A stretch of 64,000 nucleotides of DNA from Mycobacterium sp. PO1. GTDB lineage: Bacteria > Actinomycetota > Actinomycetes > Mycobacteriales > Mycobacteriaceae. The notes under the pieces were generated by a model, which was given only the letters and a program-made list of their open reading frames with translations, did no database searches and was not told where the DNA came from. Below, piece by piece: positions 1 to 7,556 of the stretch (its first letter is position 1; every line of letters begins with the position of its first letter). The translations under genes were made by a program, and so were the position numbers. The stretch lies in assembly GCF_017312405.1 (NCBI RefSeq), contig NZ_BLTG01000016.1, positions 1 through 64,000 of the forward strand, read 5' to 3'.

Positions 1-321
1 GGTGGGGCCTATTACGTCACCGACGGCACACCCATGCCGGCCCGGGATTTCTTCATCCCGCTGCTGGCGACCCGGGGTGTCGACGTCAGCGCGGCCCCCA
101 GTGTGCCTTTGGCGGTGGCGGCCCCTCTGGGAGCGCTCCTCGAAGCAGGGGCACGCTTGCTGCGTCGGCCTGAACCGCCGATGCTGACGAACTGGATCAC
201 CACGTTCATGGGCCGCGACCGTAGCTACGACATCACCGCCGCAAGAACAGAACTCGGCTACGCTCCGTCCGTCAGCCTCGCCGATGGACTCGCAGAGATG
301 ACGGACTCCCTCTCACACTGA
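1..321 (+). CDS. C-terminal part of extended SDR (3-beta-HSD/epimerase-like)
   Basis: The frame is open from base 1 to the TGA at 319-321, so about 106 C-terminal residues are present and the Rossmann half lies outside the window. It begins with GGAYYVTDGTPM and ends with the pattern YDITAARTELGYAPSVSLADGL; both are typical of the substrate-binding half of extended short-chain dehydrogenases of the 3-beta-hydroxysteroid dehydrogenase/sugar epimerase type. Family knowledge: these NAD(P)-dependent enzymes oxidise or epimerise a hydroxyl group. The substrate cannot be read from this fragment. It converges with ligD, with 1 base between the two stop codons. Confidence 0.75.
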   Translation, partial: GGAYYVTDGTPMPARDFFIPLLATRGVDVSAAPSVPLAVAAPLGALLEAGARLLRRPEPPMLTNWITTFMGRDRSYDITAARTELGYAPSVSLADGLAEMTDSLSH

Positions 322-322
322 A

Positions 323-2587
323 CTACTCCCACACGACATCGGCCGGTTCCTTGTCGGTCCGCAGTCCCCGCCAGCTCGGCTGGCGCAGCCGACCATCGGA
401 GGTGCGCTCGCTGTAGCGCACCTCCCCGACCAACTCCGGCCGCACGAATGTCACACCCTGCGCGTCGGCTTTGGGAAGCTTTGCGCTGAAGGGCGATTCA
501 TCGGTATGCAGCGGCGCCAGAGTCTTCTTCAGCGACGCCAGTTCTTTGTCGGTGAACCCGGTTCCGACGCGTCCGACGAACTGGAGCCCGTCAGGACCGG
601 GAACACCGAGCATCAGCGCGCCGATGCCACTGCTGCGCCCACCGTTGCCGACCCGCCAGCCGCCGATCACGACCTCCTGGGTGTTCCACAGTTTGTCCTT
701 GATCCAGGACGATGACCGCCGCCCAGGCTGGTACGTCGAGTCACGCTTCTTGGCGATCACGCCCTCCCACCGTTTCGAGCGCGCCACCTCGAGAGCGTCG
801 GGCCCGCTGCCGGCCTCGATCACCGCCGGCACGATCAGTCCGCCCTGCTCGGCGAGGGCCTCGAGTACCCGGCGGCGATCGGAGTACTTGGCGCGTAACA
901 AGGATCGCCCATCGAGTGCCAGGATGTCGAATGCCCAGAACTCGAGTCGGGTCGAGCGGGCGCGGTTCTGCATCTCGCGGAAACTCGGCACGCCGGATTC
1001 ATCGAGGGCTACTGCCTCACCGTCGAGAATCACGTGGTGGTCGGCGAGGTCGGCGGCCAGTGCCTGCAGTTGCGGGTATTCCCCGGTCACGTCCCGACCG
1101 CGACGCGACCGTAGCGAGAGCGAGCCGTGGTCGGCCTCGACCAACAACCGGTAGCCGTCCCACTTTCCCTCGAACGCCCACTGGCTCTTGGTGAGTCGTT
1201 CCACCGACCCTTCGGTGGCCAGCATCGGTGCCAGATCGGCGAAGGTGGGCCGGTTCTGCTCCTTCATGCGGTGCGCCAGCCAGTTCTTGCCGTCGGTCTG
1301 GATCAGCGCGTAACGACCCTCGATCTTCTGCCCGTGCAGCGTGACGATGACCTCACCGCCCTTGCCGGGCCCGTCCGGCGGATTGTCGCGGAACTTCTCC
1401 GCCTCATAGGTACCGGTGTCCCAGATGTAGACCTCGCCGCCGCCGTACTCACCCTTGGGGATCTCCCCGGCGAACGTCAGGTACTCCATCGGATGATCCT
1501 CGGTGTGCACCGCAAGGTGGTTGACCGACGGCGATTCGGGCAGGTTCTTCGGAACCGCCCAGCTGACCAGCACTCCGTCGCGCTCCAGCCGGAAGTCGTA
1601 ATGCAACCGGCGGGCATGGTGTTCCTGGATGACGAACTTGTCGTTGCCGCCGACCGTCGGCGCCTCGGCGGGAACAGGCTCCGGGGTCTTGCCTCTGTCA
1701 CGCATGCCGCGATAGGTCGTGAGTCGGTCGGGCACGGGCAACGCCTCATCGAGATCGGCGAGTAGATCGCCGTCGCGGTCCAGCCTGTCGAGAACCTCCT
1801 CGAACGTCAGGTGCCGCAGATCGGGATCGGACATCTCCGCCCAGGTACGTGGTGCCGCTACCGTCGGATGTTCGCGTCCCCGAAGCGAATACGGCGCGAT
1901 CGTGGTTTTGTTCGCGTTGTTCTGACTCCAGTCCACGAAGACCTTGCCGTGACGCAGGCTCTTGGTCATCGTGGCGGTGACCTGCTTGGGCATGGTCTGC
2001 TCCAGTTGCTGGGCCACGCGTTTGGCCAGCACCGAGGCGCCCTGCGAGCTGATCGGATCGTCCAGCGGAACGTAGAGATGCAGGCCCTTGCTGCCGCTGG
2101 TCAGCGGAAAGGTCCGCAAGCCGATGTCGTCGATGAGCCCCCGCACCTCGTGGGCGACCTGACACAGCTGCTGAAATGACACGCCCTCGCCGGGGTCGAG
2201 ATCGAACACGATGCGCGTCGCGGGCCCCCTCTGTCCGTCGACGAACCGCCACTGCGGCACGTGCACCTCCAAGGCTGCCTGCTGTGCGATCCAGGCCAGC
2301 CCCTCGACGGTGTCGATCACGGGATAGGTCGTGCTCCCCGACTTGTGCACGATCGTGGCGCGATCCAGCCAGTCCGGCGCCGAGGACGCCAGCTGCTTTT
2401 CGAAGAACGCCGCCTCGTCGACCCCGTTGGGCCAGCGCTTGCGCGTCACGGCACGGCCGGCGATGTGCGGCAGCATCGCTGCAGCGACGTCGACGTAATA
2501 CTCGAAGACTTCTCGCTTCGTCGTCCCGGTTGCCGGGTACAGCACCTTGTCCGGGTTGGTCAGCTTCACCCGGTCATAACGGTCCAC
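323..2587 (-). CDS. ligD: Multifunctional ATP-dependent DNA ligase D (NHEJ)
   Basis: Joins double-strand breaks by non-homologous end joining together with Ku. About 754 residues in the mycobacterial order: polymerase/primase domain (about 1-295, metal-binding FDLDPGEG and VDWSQN), 3'-phosphoesterase domain (about 310-440, starting FVIQEHHARRLHYDF), then ATP ligase domain (about 450-754, adenylation motif EGKWDGYR). Length matches M. tuberculosis Rv0938 (759 aa, from memory). Two GTG codons follow each other at 2590 and 2587. I prefer 2587 because a TACCGT -10 box ends exactly 6 nt before it, the leaderless layout. Divergent from the sugar kinase, with ku just beyond. Confidence 0.95.
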   Translation of the reverse strand: MDRYDRVKLTNPDKVLYPATGTTKREVFEYYVDVAAAMLPHIAGRAVTRKRWPNGVDEAAFFEKQLASSAPDWLDRATIVHKSGSTTYPVIDTVEGLAWIAQQAALEVHVPQWRFVDGQRGPATRIVFDLDPGEGVSFQQLCQVAHEVRGLIDDIGLRTFPLTSGSKGLHLYVPLDDPISSQGASVLAKRVAQQLEQTMPKQVTATMTKSLRHGKVFVDWSQNNANKTTIAPYSLRGREHPTVAAPRTWAEMSDPDLRHLTFEEVLDRLDRDGDLLADLDEALPVPDRLTTYRGMRDRGKTPEPVPAEAPTVGGNDKFVIQEHHARRLHYDFRLERDGVLVSWAVPKNLPESPSVNHLAVHTEDHPMEYLTFAGEIPKGEYGGGEVYIWDTGTYEAEKFRDNPPDGPGKGGEVIVTLHGQKIEGRYALIQTDGKNWLAHRMKEQNRPTFADLAPMLATEGSVERLTKSQWAFEGKWDGYRLLVEADHGSLSLRSRRGRDVTGEYPQLQALAADLADHHVILDGEAVALDESGVPSFREMQNRARSTRLEFWAFDILALDGRSLLRAKYSDRRRVLEALAEQGGLIVPAVIEAGSGPDALEVARSKRWEGVIAKKRDSTYQPGRRSSSWIKDKLWNTQEVVIGGWRVGNGGRSSGIGALMLGVPGPDGLQFVGRVGTGFTDKELASLKKTLAPLHTDESPFSAKLPKADAQGVTFVRPELVGEVRYSERTSDGRLRQPSWRGLRTDKEPADVVWE

Positions 2588-2593
2588 CACATC

Positions 2594-2624
2594 ACGGTAT
2601 TACCCGGTGGCGACGCGGTAGCGT
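2594..2624. promoter_or_regulatory. Divergent leaderless promoters for ligD and the PfkB kinase
   Basis: On the minus strand TACCGT (2599 to 2594) lies 6 nt before the GTG at 2587. On the plus strand TAGCGT (2619-2624) lies 7 nt before the GTG at 2632. TANNNT 6-8 nt upstream of an ATG/GTG is the known mycobacterial leaderless arrangement; no Shine-Dalgarno is visible for either gene. That the two promoters compete or are co-regulated is inference. Confidence 0.55.
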
Positions 2625-2631
2625 CGAGAAT

Positions 2632-3594
2632 GTGAGGGCACTGGTCATCGGAGAGGCGCTCATCGACGTCGTCGAGCGAGGCCACGAGCGAGCAGCCGGC
2701 ACCGAGCGAGACGGGCGGGTCGCAGGCGAACACGTCGGCGGCAGTCCGCTCAACGTCGCGGTCGGTCTGGCGCGGCTGGGGCGGGAGGTCGACTTCCTCA
2801 CCCACATCGGCACCGACGACTACGGACACCGCGTCCGCGAGTTCGTCGAAACCGCGGGCGTGCACGTGGTTCCGGGCAGTGACACCGCTGAGCGGACCGC
2901 CACGGCGCGAGCGGTCCTCGACGAGGACGGCTCCGCGACGTACTCCTTCGACATCGACTGGCAGCTCAGCGGGACTGCACCTGTGCCACCCCCGTTGGTC
3001 GTGCACACCGGCTCGATCGCCACCGTGCTCGAACCGGGTTGCCTGGCCACCGCCGCGCTGGTGGACACCTATCACACCTCGGCCACCGTGACATTCGACC
3101 CGAACATCCGTTCGGCGTTGATCACCGACGCTGATGCTGCGCGGGACCGCATCGACCGGCTGCTGGAGAAGGCCGACGTGATCAAGGTCAGCGACGAGGA
3201 TCTGCGCTGGATCGATCCCCGCCGCTCACCGGAACAGATCGGTGAGGCGTGGCTGGCGCTCGGCGCGTCGATCGTGGTGGTGACGCTCGGCGCCGAGGGT
3301 GCGCTGGCCATGTGTGCGGCCGGGAATGTGCGGGTACCAGCACCACGTGTGGAAGTGGTGGACACCGTGGGCGCCGGGGACGCGTTCATGACGGGCCTGG
3401 TCGACGCGCTGTGGTCGCGCGATCTGCTGGGTGCGCCGCGCAGGGCCGCCCTGGCCCGCCTCGACACCGACACCCTGACCGCCACAGTGCGGGCCGCAAC
3501 CCTGTGCGCCGCCGTCACCGTCACCCGGGCCGGTGCCGACCTGCCGGATCGCGCTGCACTGGATACCGCGGGTTCATCGGAGATACTGGGCTGA
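2632..3594 (+). CDS. PfkB-family carbohydrate kinase
   Basis: ATP-dependent sugar kinase of the ribokinase/fructokinase (PfkB) family, 320 aa. Seen: N-terminal PfkB signature GGSPLNVAVGLARLGREVDF (about residues 38-57) and the C-terminal signature DTVGAGDAFMTG with the catalytic Asp in GAGD (about 244-255). Sugar specificity cannot be read. The GTG start at 2632 is chosen because of the TAGCGT box 7 nt upstream; longer upstream reading frames run into ligD. Its stop overlaps the ku start (ATGA, 3592-3596), so kinase and ku are probably cotranscribed, an unexpected pairing of a sugar kinase with a DNA-repair gene. Confidence 0.9.
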   Translation: MRALVIGEALIDVVERGHERAAGTERDGRVAGEHVGGSPLNVAVGLARLGREVDFLTHIGTDDYGHRVREFVETAGVHVVPGSDTAERTATARAVLDEDGSATYSFDIDWQLSGTAPVPPPLVVHTGSIATVLEPGCLATAALVDTYHTSATVTFDPNIRSALITDADAARDRIDRLLEKADVIKVSDEDLRWIDPRRSPEQIGEAWLALGASIVVVTLGAEGALAMCAAGNVRVPAPRVEVVDTVGAGDAFMTGLVDALWSRDLLGAPRRAALARLDTDTLTATVRAATLCAAVTVTRAGADLPDRAALDTAGSSEILG

Positions 3595-4592
3595 TGCGGT
3601 CCATCTGGAAGGGTTCGATCGCCTTCGGCCTGGTCAACGTGCCGGTCAAGGTCTACAGCGCCACTGAGGATCACGACATCAAGTTCCACCAGGTGCACGC
3701 CAAGGACAACGGGCGCATCCGGTACAAGCGGGTCTGCGAGGTGTGCGGCGAGGTCGTCGAGTACCGCGACATCGCCCGCGCCTACGACTCCGACGACGGC
3801 CAGACGGTCATCATCACCGACGACGACATCGCCAGCCTGCCCGAAGAACGCAGCCGCGAGATCGACGTGCTCGAGTTCGTGCCGGCCGGCGACATCGACC
3901 CGATGATGTACGACAAGTCGTATTTCTTGGAGCCGGACGGGAAATCGTCGAAATCCTATGTGCTGCTGGCCAAGACGCTGATGGAATCCGATCGCGTCGC
4001 CATCGTGAACTTCGCGCTGCGCAACAAGACGCGGCTGGCCGCACTGCGGGTCAAGGATTTCAGCAAGCGCGACGTGATGATGGTCCACACGCTGTTGTGG
4101 CCCGACGAGATCCGCGACCCGGACTTCCCGGTGCTGGACAAAGAGGTGGAGGTCAAGCCGGCCGAGCTGAAGATGGCCAGCCAGGTCGTCGACTCCATGA
4201 CCGATGACTTCAATCCCGATCGTTATCACGACGACTATCAGGAACATCTGCACGAGCTCATCCAGGCCAAGCTCGAAGGCGGCGAGGCGTTCACCACCGA
4301 GGAAGAGCCGCAGGAGCTCGACGAGACCGAAGACGTCTCGGATCTGCTCGCCAAACTCGAGGCCAGCGTCAAGGCGCGCAAGGAGCAGGGCTCGGGCAAG
4401 GGCTCCGCCAAGAGCTCTGCCAAGGACTCCGGCCAGGACGACGCCGAAGACGATTCCGAGGAAGACGGCAAGCCCGCGAAGAAAGCTCCCGCCAAGAAGG
4501 CCGCCGCCAAGAAGGCCCCGGGGAAGAAGTCGGCCGCCAAGAAGGCTCCGGCGAAGAAGTCCACGGCCAAGAAGGCCGCTGCCAAGAAATAG
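3594..4592 (+). CDS. ku: Non-homologous end joining protein Ku
   Basis: Ring-forming DNA-end-binding protein that recruits LigD. 332 aa: an N-terminal Ku core (about 1-260, starting MRSIWKGSIAFGLVNVPVKV) followed by an acidic linker (about 275-295) and a strongly basic tail of KKAPAKKAAAKK-type repeats (about 296-332). Such lysine-rich extensions are known in mycobacterial Ku and contribute DNA binding. The start overlaps the kinase stop by ATGA. The repeat-rich 3' end (about 4470-4590) is internally repetitive DNA, so repeat number may vary between strains (inference). Confidence 0.96.
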   Translation: MRSIWKGSIAFGLVNVPVKVYSATEDHDIKFHQVHAKDNGRIRYKRVCEVCGEVVEYRDIARAYDSDDGQTVIITDDDIASLPEERSREIDVLEFVPAGDIDPMMYDKSYFLEPDGKSSKSYVLLAKTLMESDRVAIVNFALRNKTRLAALRVKDFSKRDVMMVHTLLWPDEIRDPDFPVLDKEVEVKPAELKMASQVVDSMTDDFNPDRYHDDYQEHLHELIQAKLEGGEAFTTEEEPQELDETEDVSDLLAKLEASVKARKEQGSGKGSAKSSAKDSGQDDAEDDSEEDGKPAKKAPAKKAAAKKAPGKKSAAKKAPAKKSTAKKAAAKK

Positions 4593-4629
4593 GTCACCGG
4601 AAGGCGATCACGCCGAATTCGCGCCAAAC

Positions 4630-4651
4630 TAGAACAGGTTCTTGTTACGGT
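4630..4651 (+). promoter_or_regulatory. KstR-like operator with overlapping -10 box
   Basis: TAGAACAGGTTCTT at 4630-4643 matches the published KstR consensus TNNAACNNGTTNNA at every fixed position except the last base. KstR is the TetR-type repressor of mycobacterial cholesterol catabolism. A TACGGT box at 4646-4651 lies 7 nt before the GTG at 4659. The operator would sit directly upstream of the -10, a repressing position. No experimental support is available here. Confidence 0.55.
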
Positions 4652-4658
4652 GACGCGC

Positions 4659-5450
4659 GTGATTCTCGACAGGTTCCGCCTCGACGATCGAGTAGCCGTG
4701 GTCACCGGCGCCGGGCGGGGCCTCGGCGCCGCCATGGCCCTCGCCTTCGCCGAAGCCGGCGCTGACGTGCTGATTGCCGCGCGCACGCAGGCCCAGCTCG
4801 AAGAGGTTGCCGAGCAGGTGCGCGGCGCAGGTCGGCGCGCGCACATCGTGGTCGCCGACCTCGCCCGGCCGGAGGACACCTCGTCGCTGGCCGCGCAGGC
4901 CGTCGAGGCGTTCGGCAAACTAGACATCGTCGTGAACAACGTCGGCGGGACGATGCCGGGCGCGCTGTTGGACACCACTGCCAAGGACATGCGCGATGCG
5001 TTCACGTTCAACGTCGCCACCGCCCACGCGCTGACCGCGGCGGCCGCCCCGCTGATGCTCGAGCATTCCGGCGGCGGCAGCATCATCAACGTCACCTCGA
5101 CGATGAGCCGGGTCGCCGGGCGCGGGTTCGCCGCTTATGGCACCGCCAAGGCTGCGCTCGCCCACTACACCCGGTTGTCGGCGCTGGACCTGGCGCCACG
5201 CATCCGGGTCAATGCCATCGCACCGGGGTCGATCCTGACCTCCGCACTCGACATCGTCGCGAGCAACGAGGAACTGCGCACGCCGATGGAGCAGGCCACC
5301 CCGCTGCGTCGGCTCGGCGATCCTCTCGACATCGCCGCGGCGGCGGTGTACCTCGCCTCCCCGGCAGGTGGCTATCTGACCGGCAAGACACTCGAAGTGG
5401 ACGGTGGCATCACCTTCCCCAACCTCGAGCTCCCGATTCCCGATCTGTGA
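4659..5450 (+). CDS. Short-chain dehydrogenase/reductase (Rv0927c-like)
   Basis: Classical NAD(P)-dependent SDR, 263 aa. Seen: cofactor motif TGAGRGLG (about 14-21), NNVGG, catalytic Ser in NVTSTMS and the YxxxK pair AYGTAK (Tyr about 157), and a C-terminal LEVDGG. GTG codons at 4650 and 4659 are both in frame; 4659 is preferred because TACGGT ends 7 nt before it and no Shine-Dalgarno serves 4650. Followed 10 nt later by a DapB-fold oxidoreductase, the arrangement I recall for Rv0927c-Rv0926c. The KstR-like operator suggests a role in sterol or related lipid breakdown (inference). Confidence 0.9.
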   Translation: MILDRFRLDDRVAVVTGAGRGLGAAMALAFAEAGADVLIAARTQAQLEEVAEQVRGAGRRAHIVVADLARPEDTSSLAAQAVEAFGKLDIVVNNVGGTMPGALLDTTAKDMRDAFTFNVATAHALTAAAAPLMLEHSGGGSIINVTSTMSRVAGRGFAAYGTAKAALAHYTRLSALDLAPRIRVNAIAPGSILTSALDIVASNEELRTPMEQATPLRRLGDPLDIAAAAVYLASPAGGYLTGKTLEVDGGITFPNLELPIPDL

Positions 5451-5460
5451 GGACACCACC

Positions 5461-6552
5461 GTGGCCACTTCCAGCCCCAGCCCGATCCCCGTCGCCGCCG
5501 TCGGCACCGGAAACGTCGGTAAGCACGCGCTGACCCAGCTGATCAACGACGACCGCTTCGACCTCACCGCGGTGTGGGTGTCCTCAGAGGCCAAGGCCGG
5601 CAAGGACGCCGCCGAACTCGCCGGCCTCCCTGGGTCGACAGGAATTCTGGCGACGACCGACCTGGACGCCGTGATCGCCACCAAGCCCGCCTGCGTGGTG
5701 TACACCGCGCTGGCCGACAACCGGCTGATCGAAGCGCTGGAGGACTACCGCAAGATCCTGGCCGCCGGAATCAACGTGGTCGGTAGCAGCGCGGTGTTCC
5801 TGCAGTACCCGTGGCAGGTGATCCCCTCCGAGATGGTCACCCCCATCGAAGACGCCGCGAAGGAAGGTTCGTCGACGATCTTCGTCAACGGCATCGATCC
5901 GGGCTTCGCCAACGATTTACTGCCGCTGGCGCTGGCCGGCACGTGCCAGAGCGTGCAGCAGATCCGGTGCATGGAGATCATCAACTACGACACCTATGAC
6001 AGCGCGCCGGTGATGTTCGACGTGATGGGATTCGGTGGCAGCCTCGACGAGACACCGATGCTGCTCCAACCCGGCGTGCTGAGCCTGGCCTGGGGCTCGG
6101 TGGTCCGCCAGCTCGCGGCCGGCCTGGGCATCGAGCTGGACGAGGTCACCGAGACTCACGTCCGGGTGCCGGCACCCGAGGACTTCGACATCGCGGCGGG
6201 TCCCATCGGCAAGGGCACGACCGCTGCGATCCGGTTCGAGGTGCGCGGCATGAAGGACGGCAATGTGGCCGTCGTGCTCGAACACGTCACCCGGCTGCGC
6301 GACGACCTGTGCCCGGACTGGCCACAGCCCGCCCAGCCCGGCGGGTCCTACCGGATCGAGGTCACCGGTGAACCCTCCTACGCTCTCGACCTGTGCCTGA
6401 GCAGCCCGAACGGCGACCACAACCATGCCGGCCTGGTTGCCACCGCGTCCCGGGTGATCAATGCGATCCCGGCGGTGATCGACGCGGCTCCCGGCATCGC
6501 CACGACGCTGGATCTACCGCTGGTGACGGGGCACGGGCTATACGCTGGTTGA
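5461..6552 (+). CDS. DapB-fold NAD(P)-dependent oxidoreductase (Rv0926c-like)
   Basis: 363 aa with an N-terminal Rossmann fold (AAVGTGNVGKHAL, about 11-23) like dihydrodipicolinate reductase and 2,4-diaminopentanoate dehydrogenase, and a longer C-terminal domain seen in actinobacterial homologues of unknown substrate. It is not the lysine-pathway DapB, being about 100 residues longer. GTG start 10 nt after the SDR stop, so probably the second gene of the KstR-like operon. A second copy of this family is present at 59869-60927 beside a P450 and an ERG2-like gene, so both copies sit in a sterol/lipid-like setting (inference). Confidence 0.8.
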   Translation: MATSSPSPIPVAAVGTGNVGKHALTQLINDDRFDLTAVWVSSEAKAGKDAAELAGLPGSTGILATTDLDAVIATKPACVVYTALADNRLIEALEDYRKILAAGINVVGSSAVFLQYPWQVIPSEMVTPIEDAAKEGSSTIFVNGIDPGFANDLLPLALAGTCQSVQQIRCMEIINYDTYDSAPVMFDVMGFGGSLDETPMLLQPGVLSLAWGSVVRQLAAGLGIELDEVTETHVRVPAPEDFDIAAGPIGKGTTAAIRFEVRGMKDGNVAVVLEHVTRLRDDLCPDWPQPAQPGGSYRIEVTGEPSYALDLCLSSPNGDHNHAGLVATASRVINAIPAVIDAAPGIATTLDLPLVTGHGLYAG

Positions 6553-6578
6553 CGAACCGAGCCGGAAGGACCGAGAAG

Positions 6579-6842
6579 ATGACTGCGCGCTTCACCGCCC
6601 TGGCAACCCTGCTCGGTGCCGGCGTCACCGCCGCTGCGATCGCCGCCGCTCCGGCAGCCTTCGCCCAGCCGGCCTGCGACCAGACCAACCCCAGCGGCGC
6701 CGGGCAGACCGGCGGCGGGGAGGTGTGCCAGTCCCCCGGCAACGCCGAGATCGACGGCAAGCTGCCCACGGTCCAACCGCCCGGCTACCGCTACGGCGGA
6801 ACCGGCGGGTTCCCGTGGGACGACAACATGTTCACCCTCTGA
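6579..6842 (+). CDS. Small secreted protein, paralogue 1 of 3
   Basis: 87 aa. Sec signal peptide: MTARF, then a hydrophobic Ala-rich core, with likely cleavage after AFA (about residue 28). The mature part is about 58 residues, has two cysteines (PACDQT and EVCQSPGNAEI) and ends in a Gly/Pro/Trp-rich tail GGFPWDDNMFTL. Shine-Dalgarno GGAAGGA at 6564-6570. Function unknown. It is clearly related to the next gene and more distantly to the third. Confidence 0.75.
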   Translation: MTARFTALATLLGAGVTAAAIAAAPAAFAQPACDQTNPSGAGQTGGGEVCQSPGNAEIDGKLPTVQPPGYRYGGTGGFPWDDNMFTL

Positions 6843-6951
6843 TCGGCCCTTGATCGGCTCTGCGCCGGGCAATTTCGCGAGCGCCGGAGTGGCTTCCTGA
6901 ACTGTGAAAGACCTGTAGGCTTGGCCCAACTCCGCTGGAAGGAAGAAGAAG

Positions 6952-7209
6952 ATGAAGGCCCGCCTCACTGCTCTGTCCGCCCTTCTCGCCGGCGGCGGGG
7001 CCGCACTGGCCATCGCCGCCGCCCCCGCCGCACTCGCTCAGCCGAACTGTGAGCAGACCAGCTCCGGCGGTGGCGGCTACCAGGGTGGCGCGACCACCCT
7101 GTGCGAGTCGCCGGGCAACGCCCAGATCAGCTCGACTCCCCCGGCCTATGCCCAGCCCTGGTACGGCGGCGGCATGTTCCCGTGGGACTACGGCATGTTC
7201 GTCCTCTGA
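6952..7209 (+). CDS. Small secreted protein, paralogue 2 of 3
   Basis: 85 aa. Signal peptide with cleavage likely after ALA (about residue 29). The mature protein has cysteines at NCEQT and LCESPGNAQI and a GGMFPWDYGMFVL tail, mirroring paralogue 1 (shared SPGNA[EQ]I and PWD-x2-MF-x-L). Strong Shine-Dalgarno GGAAGGAAGAAG before the ATG. The two cysteines could form one disulfide outside the cell. Function unknown. The gene probably arose by tandem duplication. Confidence 0.75.
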   Translation: MKARLTALSALLAGGGAALAIAAAPAALAQPNCEQTSSGGGGYQGGATTLCESPGNAQISSTPPAYAQPWYGGGMFPWDYGMFVL

Positions 7210-7222
7210 GCGACAACCGGTC

Positions 7223-7459
7223 ATGACACGAGTCACCCGCAGCGCGCTCGTCGCGCTGGCGGGAGTCGCGGTGGCCCTGGGTACCGCGCACACCGCATCG
7301 GCCGCCCCGGAGTGCACGGATGTCGGCGAGACCGTGACGTTCTGTGAGACCAACGGCAGCACCCAGCTCATCACCACCCCGCCGCCCTGGAACTGGGGCG
7401 GCTGGCAGGGCATCGGTTTCTGGCCGTTGGTGGGCGGTTACGGGCTGGGCTTCGAATAG
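7223..7459 (+). CDS. Small secreted protein, paralogue 3 of 3
   Basis: 78 aa. Signal peptide ending ASA (about residue 27). The mature part again has two cysteines (PECTDV, TFCETNGSTQL) and an aromatic Gly/Trp/Pro tail (PPPWNWGGWQGIGFWPL). More divergent than paralogues 1 and 2 but with the same layout, and only 13 nt after paralogue 2, so likely cotranscribed. No clear Shine-Dalgarno is visible, which suggests translational coupling to the gene before. Function unknown. Confidence 0.7.
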   Translation: MTRVTRSALVALAGVAVALGTAHTASAAPECTDVGETVTFCETNGSTQLITTPPPWNWGGWQGIGFWPLVGGYGLGFE

Positions 7460-7480
7460 CAGACGCGGGCTGTCGGCCCC

Positions 7481-7522
7481 GGCTCGGGACGGCTTGGTTG
7501 CCGAGCCCGCTACTCTTTTCTT
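7481..7522 (+). terminator. Possible terminator after the secreted-protein trio
   Basis: Inverted repeat GGCTCGG (7481-7487) / CCGAGCC (7501-7507) with a 13-nt loop, followed by a pyrimidine tract containing TCTTTTCTT (7514-7522). This resembles an intrinsic terminator, but the T tract overlaps the -10 box of the next transcript, so the call is tentative. Confidence 0.35.
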
Positions 7523-7523
7523 C

Positions 7524-7556
7524 GTGACGCCGACCGAGCTGACCGTCCAAGGCTGA
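7524..7556 (+). CDS. Predicted leaderless 10-aa upstream ORF
   Basis: TACTCT at 7511-7516 lies 7 nt before a GTG at 7524. That GTG opens a 10-codon frame (MTPTELTVQG) whose TGA (7554-7556) is immediately followed by the ATG of the next gene. Leaderless short upstream ORFs are known to be common in mycobacteria. Here the abutting stop/start would allow termination-reinitiation. Expression is not shown by the sequence; the alternative is a plain 5' leader. Confidence 0.35.
   Translation: MTPTELTVQG

Noticed and set aside
2176-2631. Upstream extension of the PfkB frame through ligD
   Set aside because: It overlaps ligD antisense, gives Arg/Pro-rich sequence and has no family match; the kinase signature begins only after the leaderless GTG at 2632.
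3072-4253. Long minus-strand frame opposite ku and the kinase
   Set aside because: A shadow of high-GC codon use; residues are low-complexity and the opposite strand encodes well-conserved proteins.
4470-4590. Lysine-rich ku tail as an assembly error or tandem-repeat artefact
   Set aside because: Basic repeat tails are a known feature of mycobacterial Ku and the frame stays open to a normal stop.
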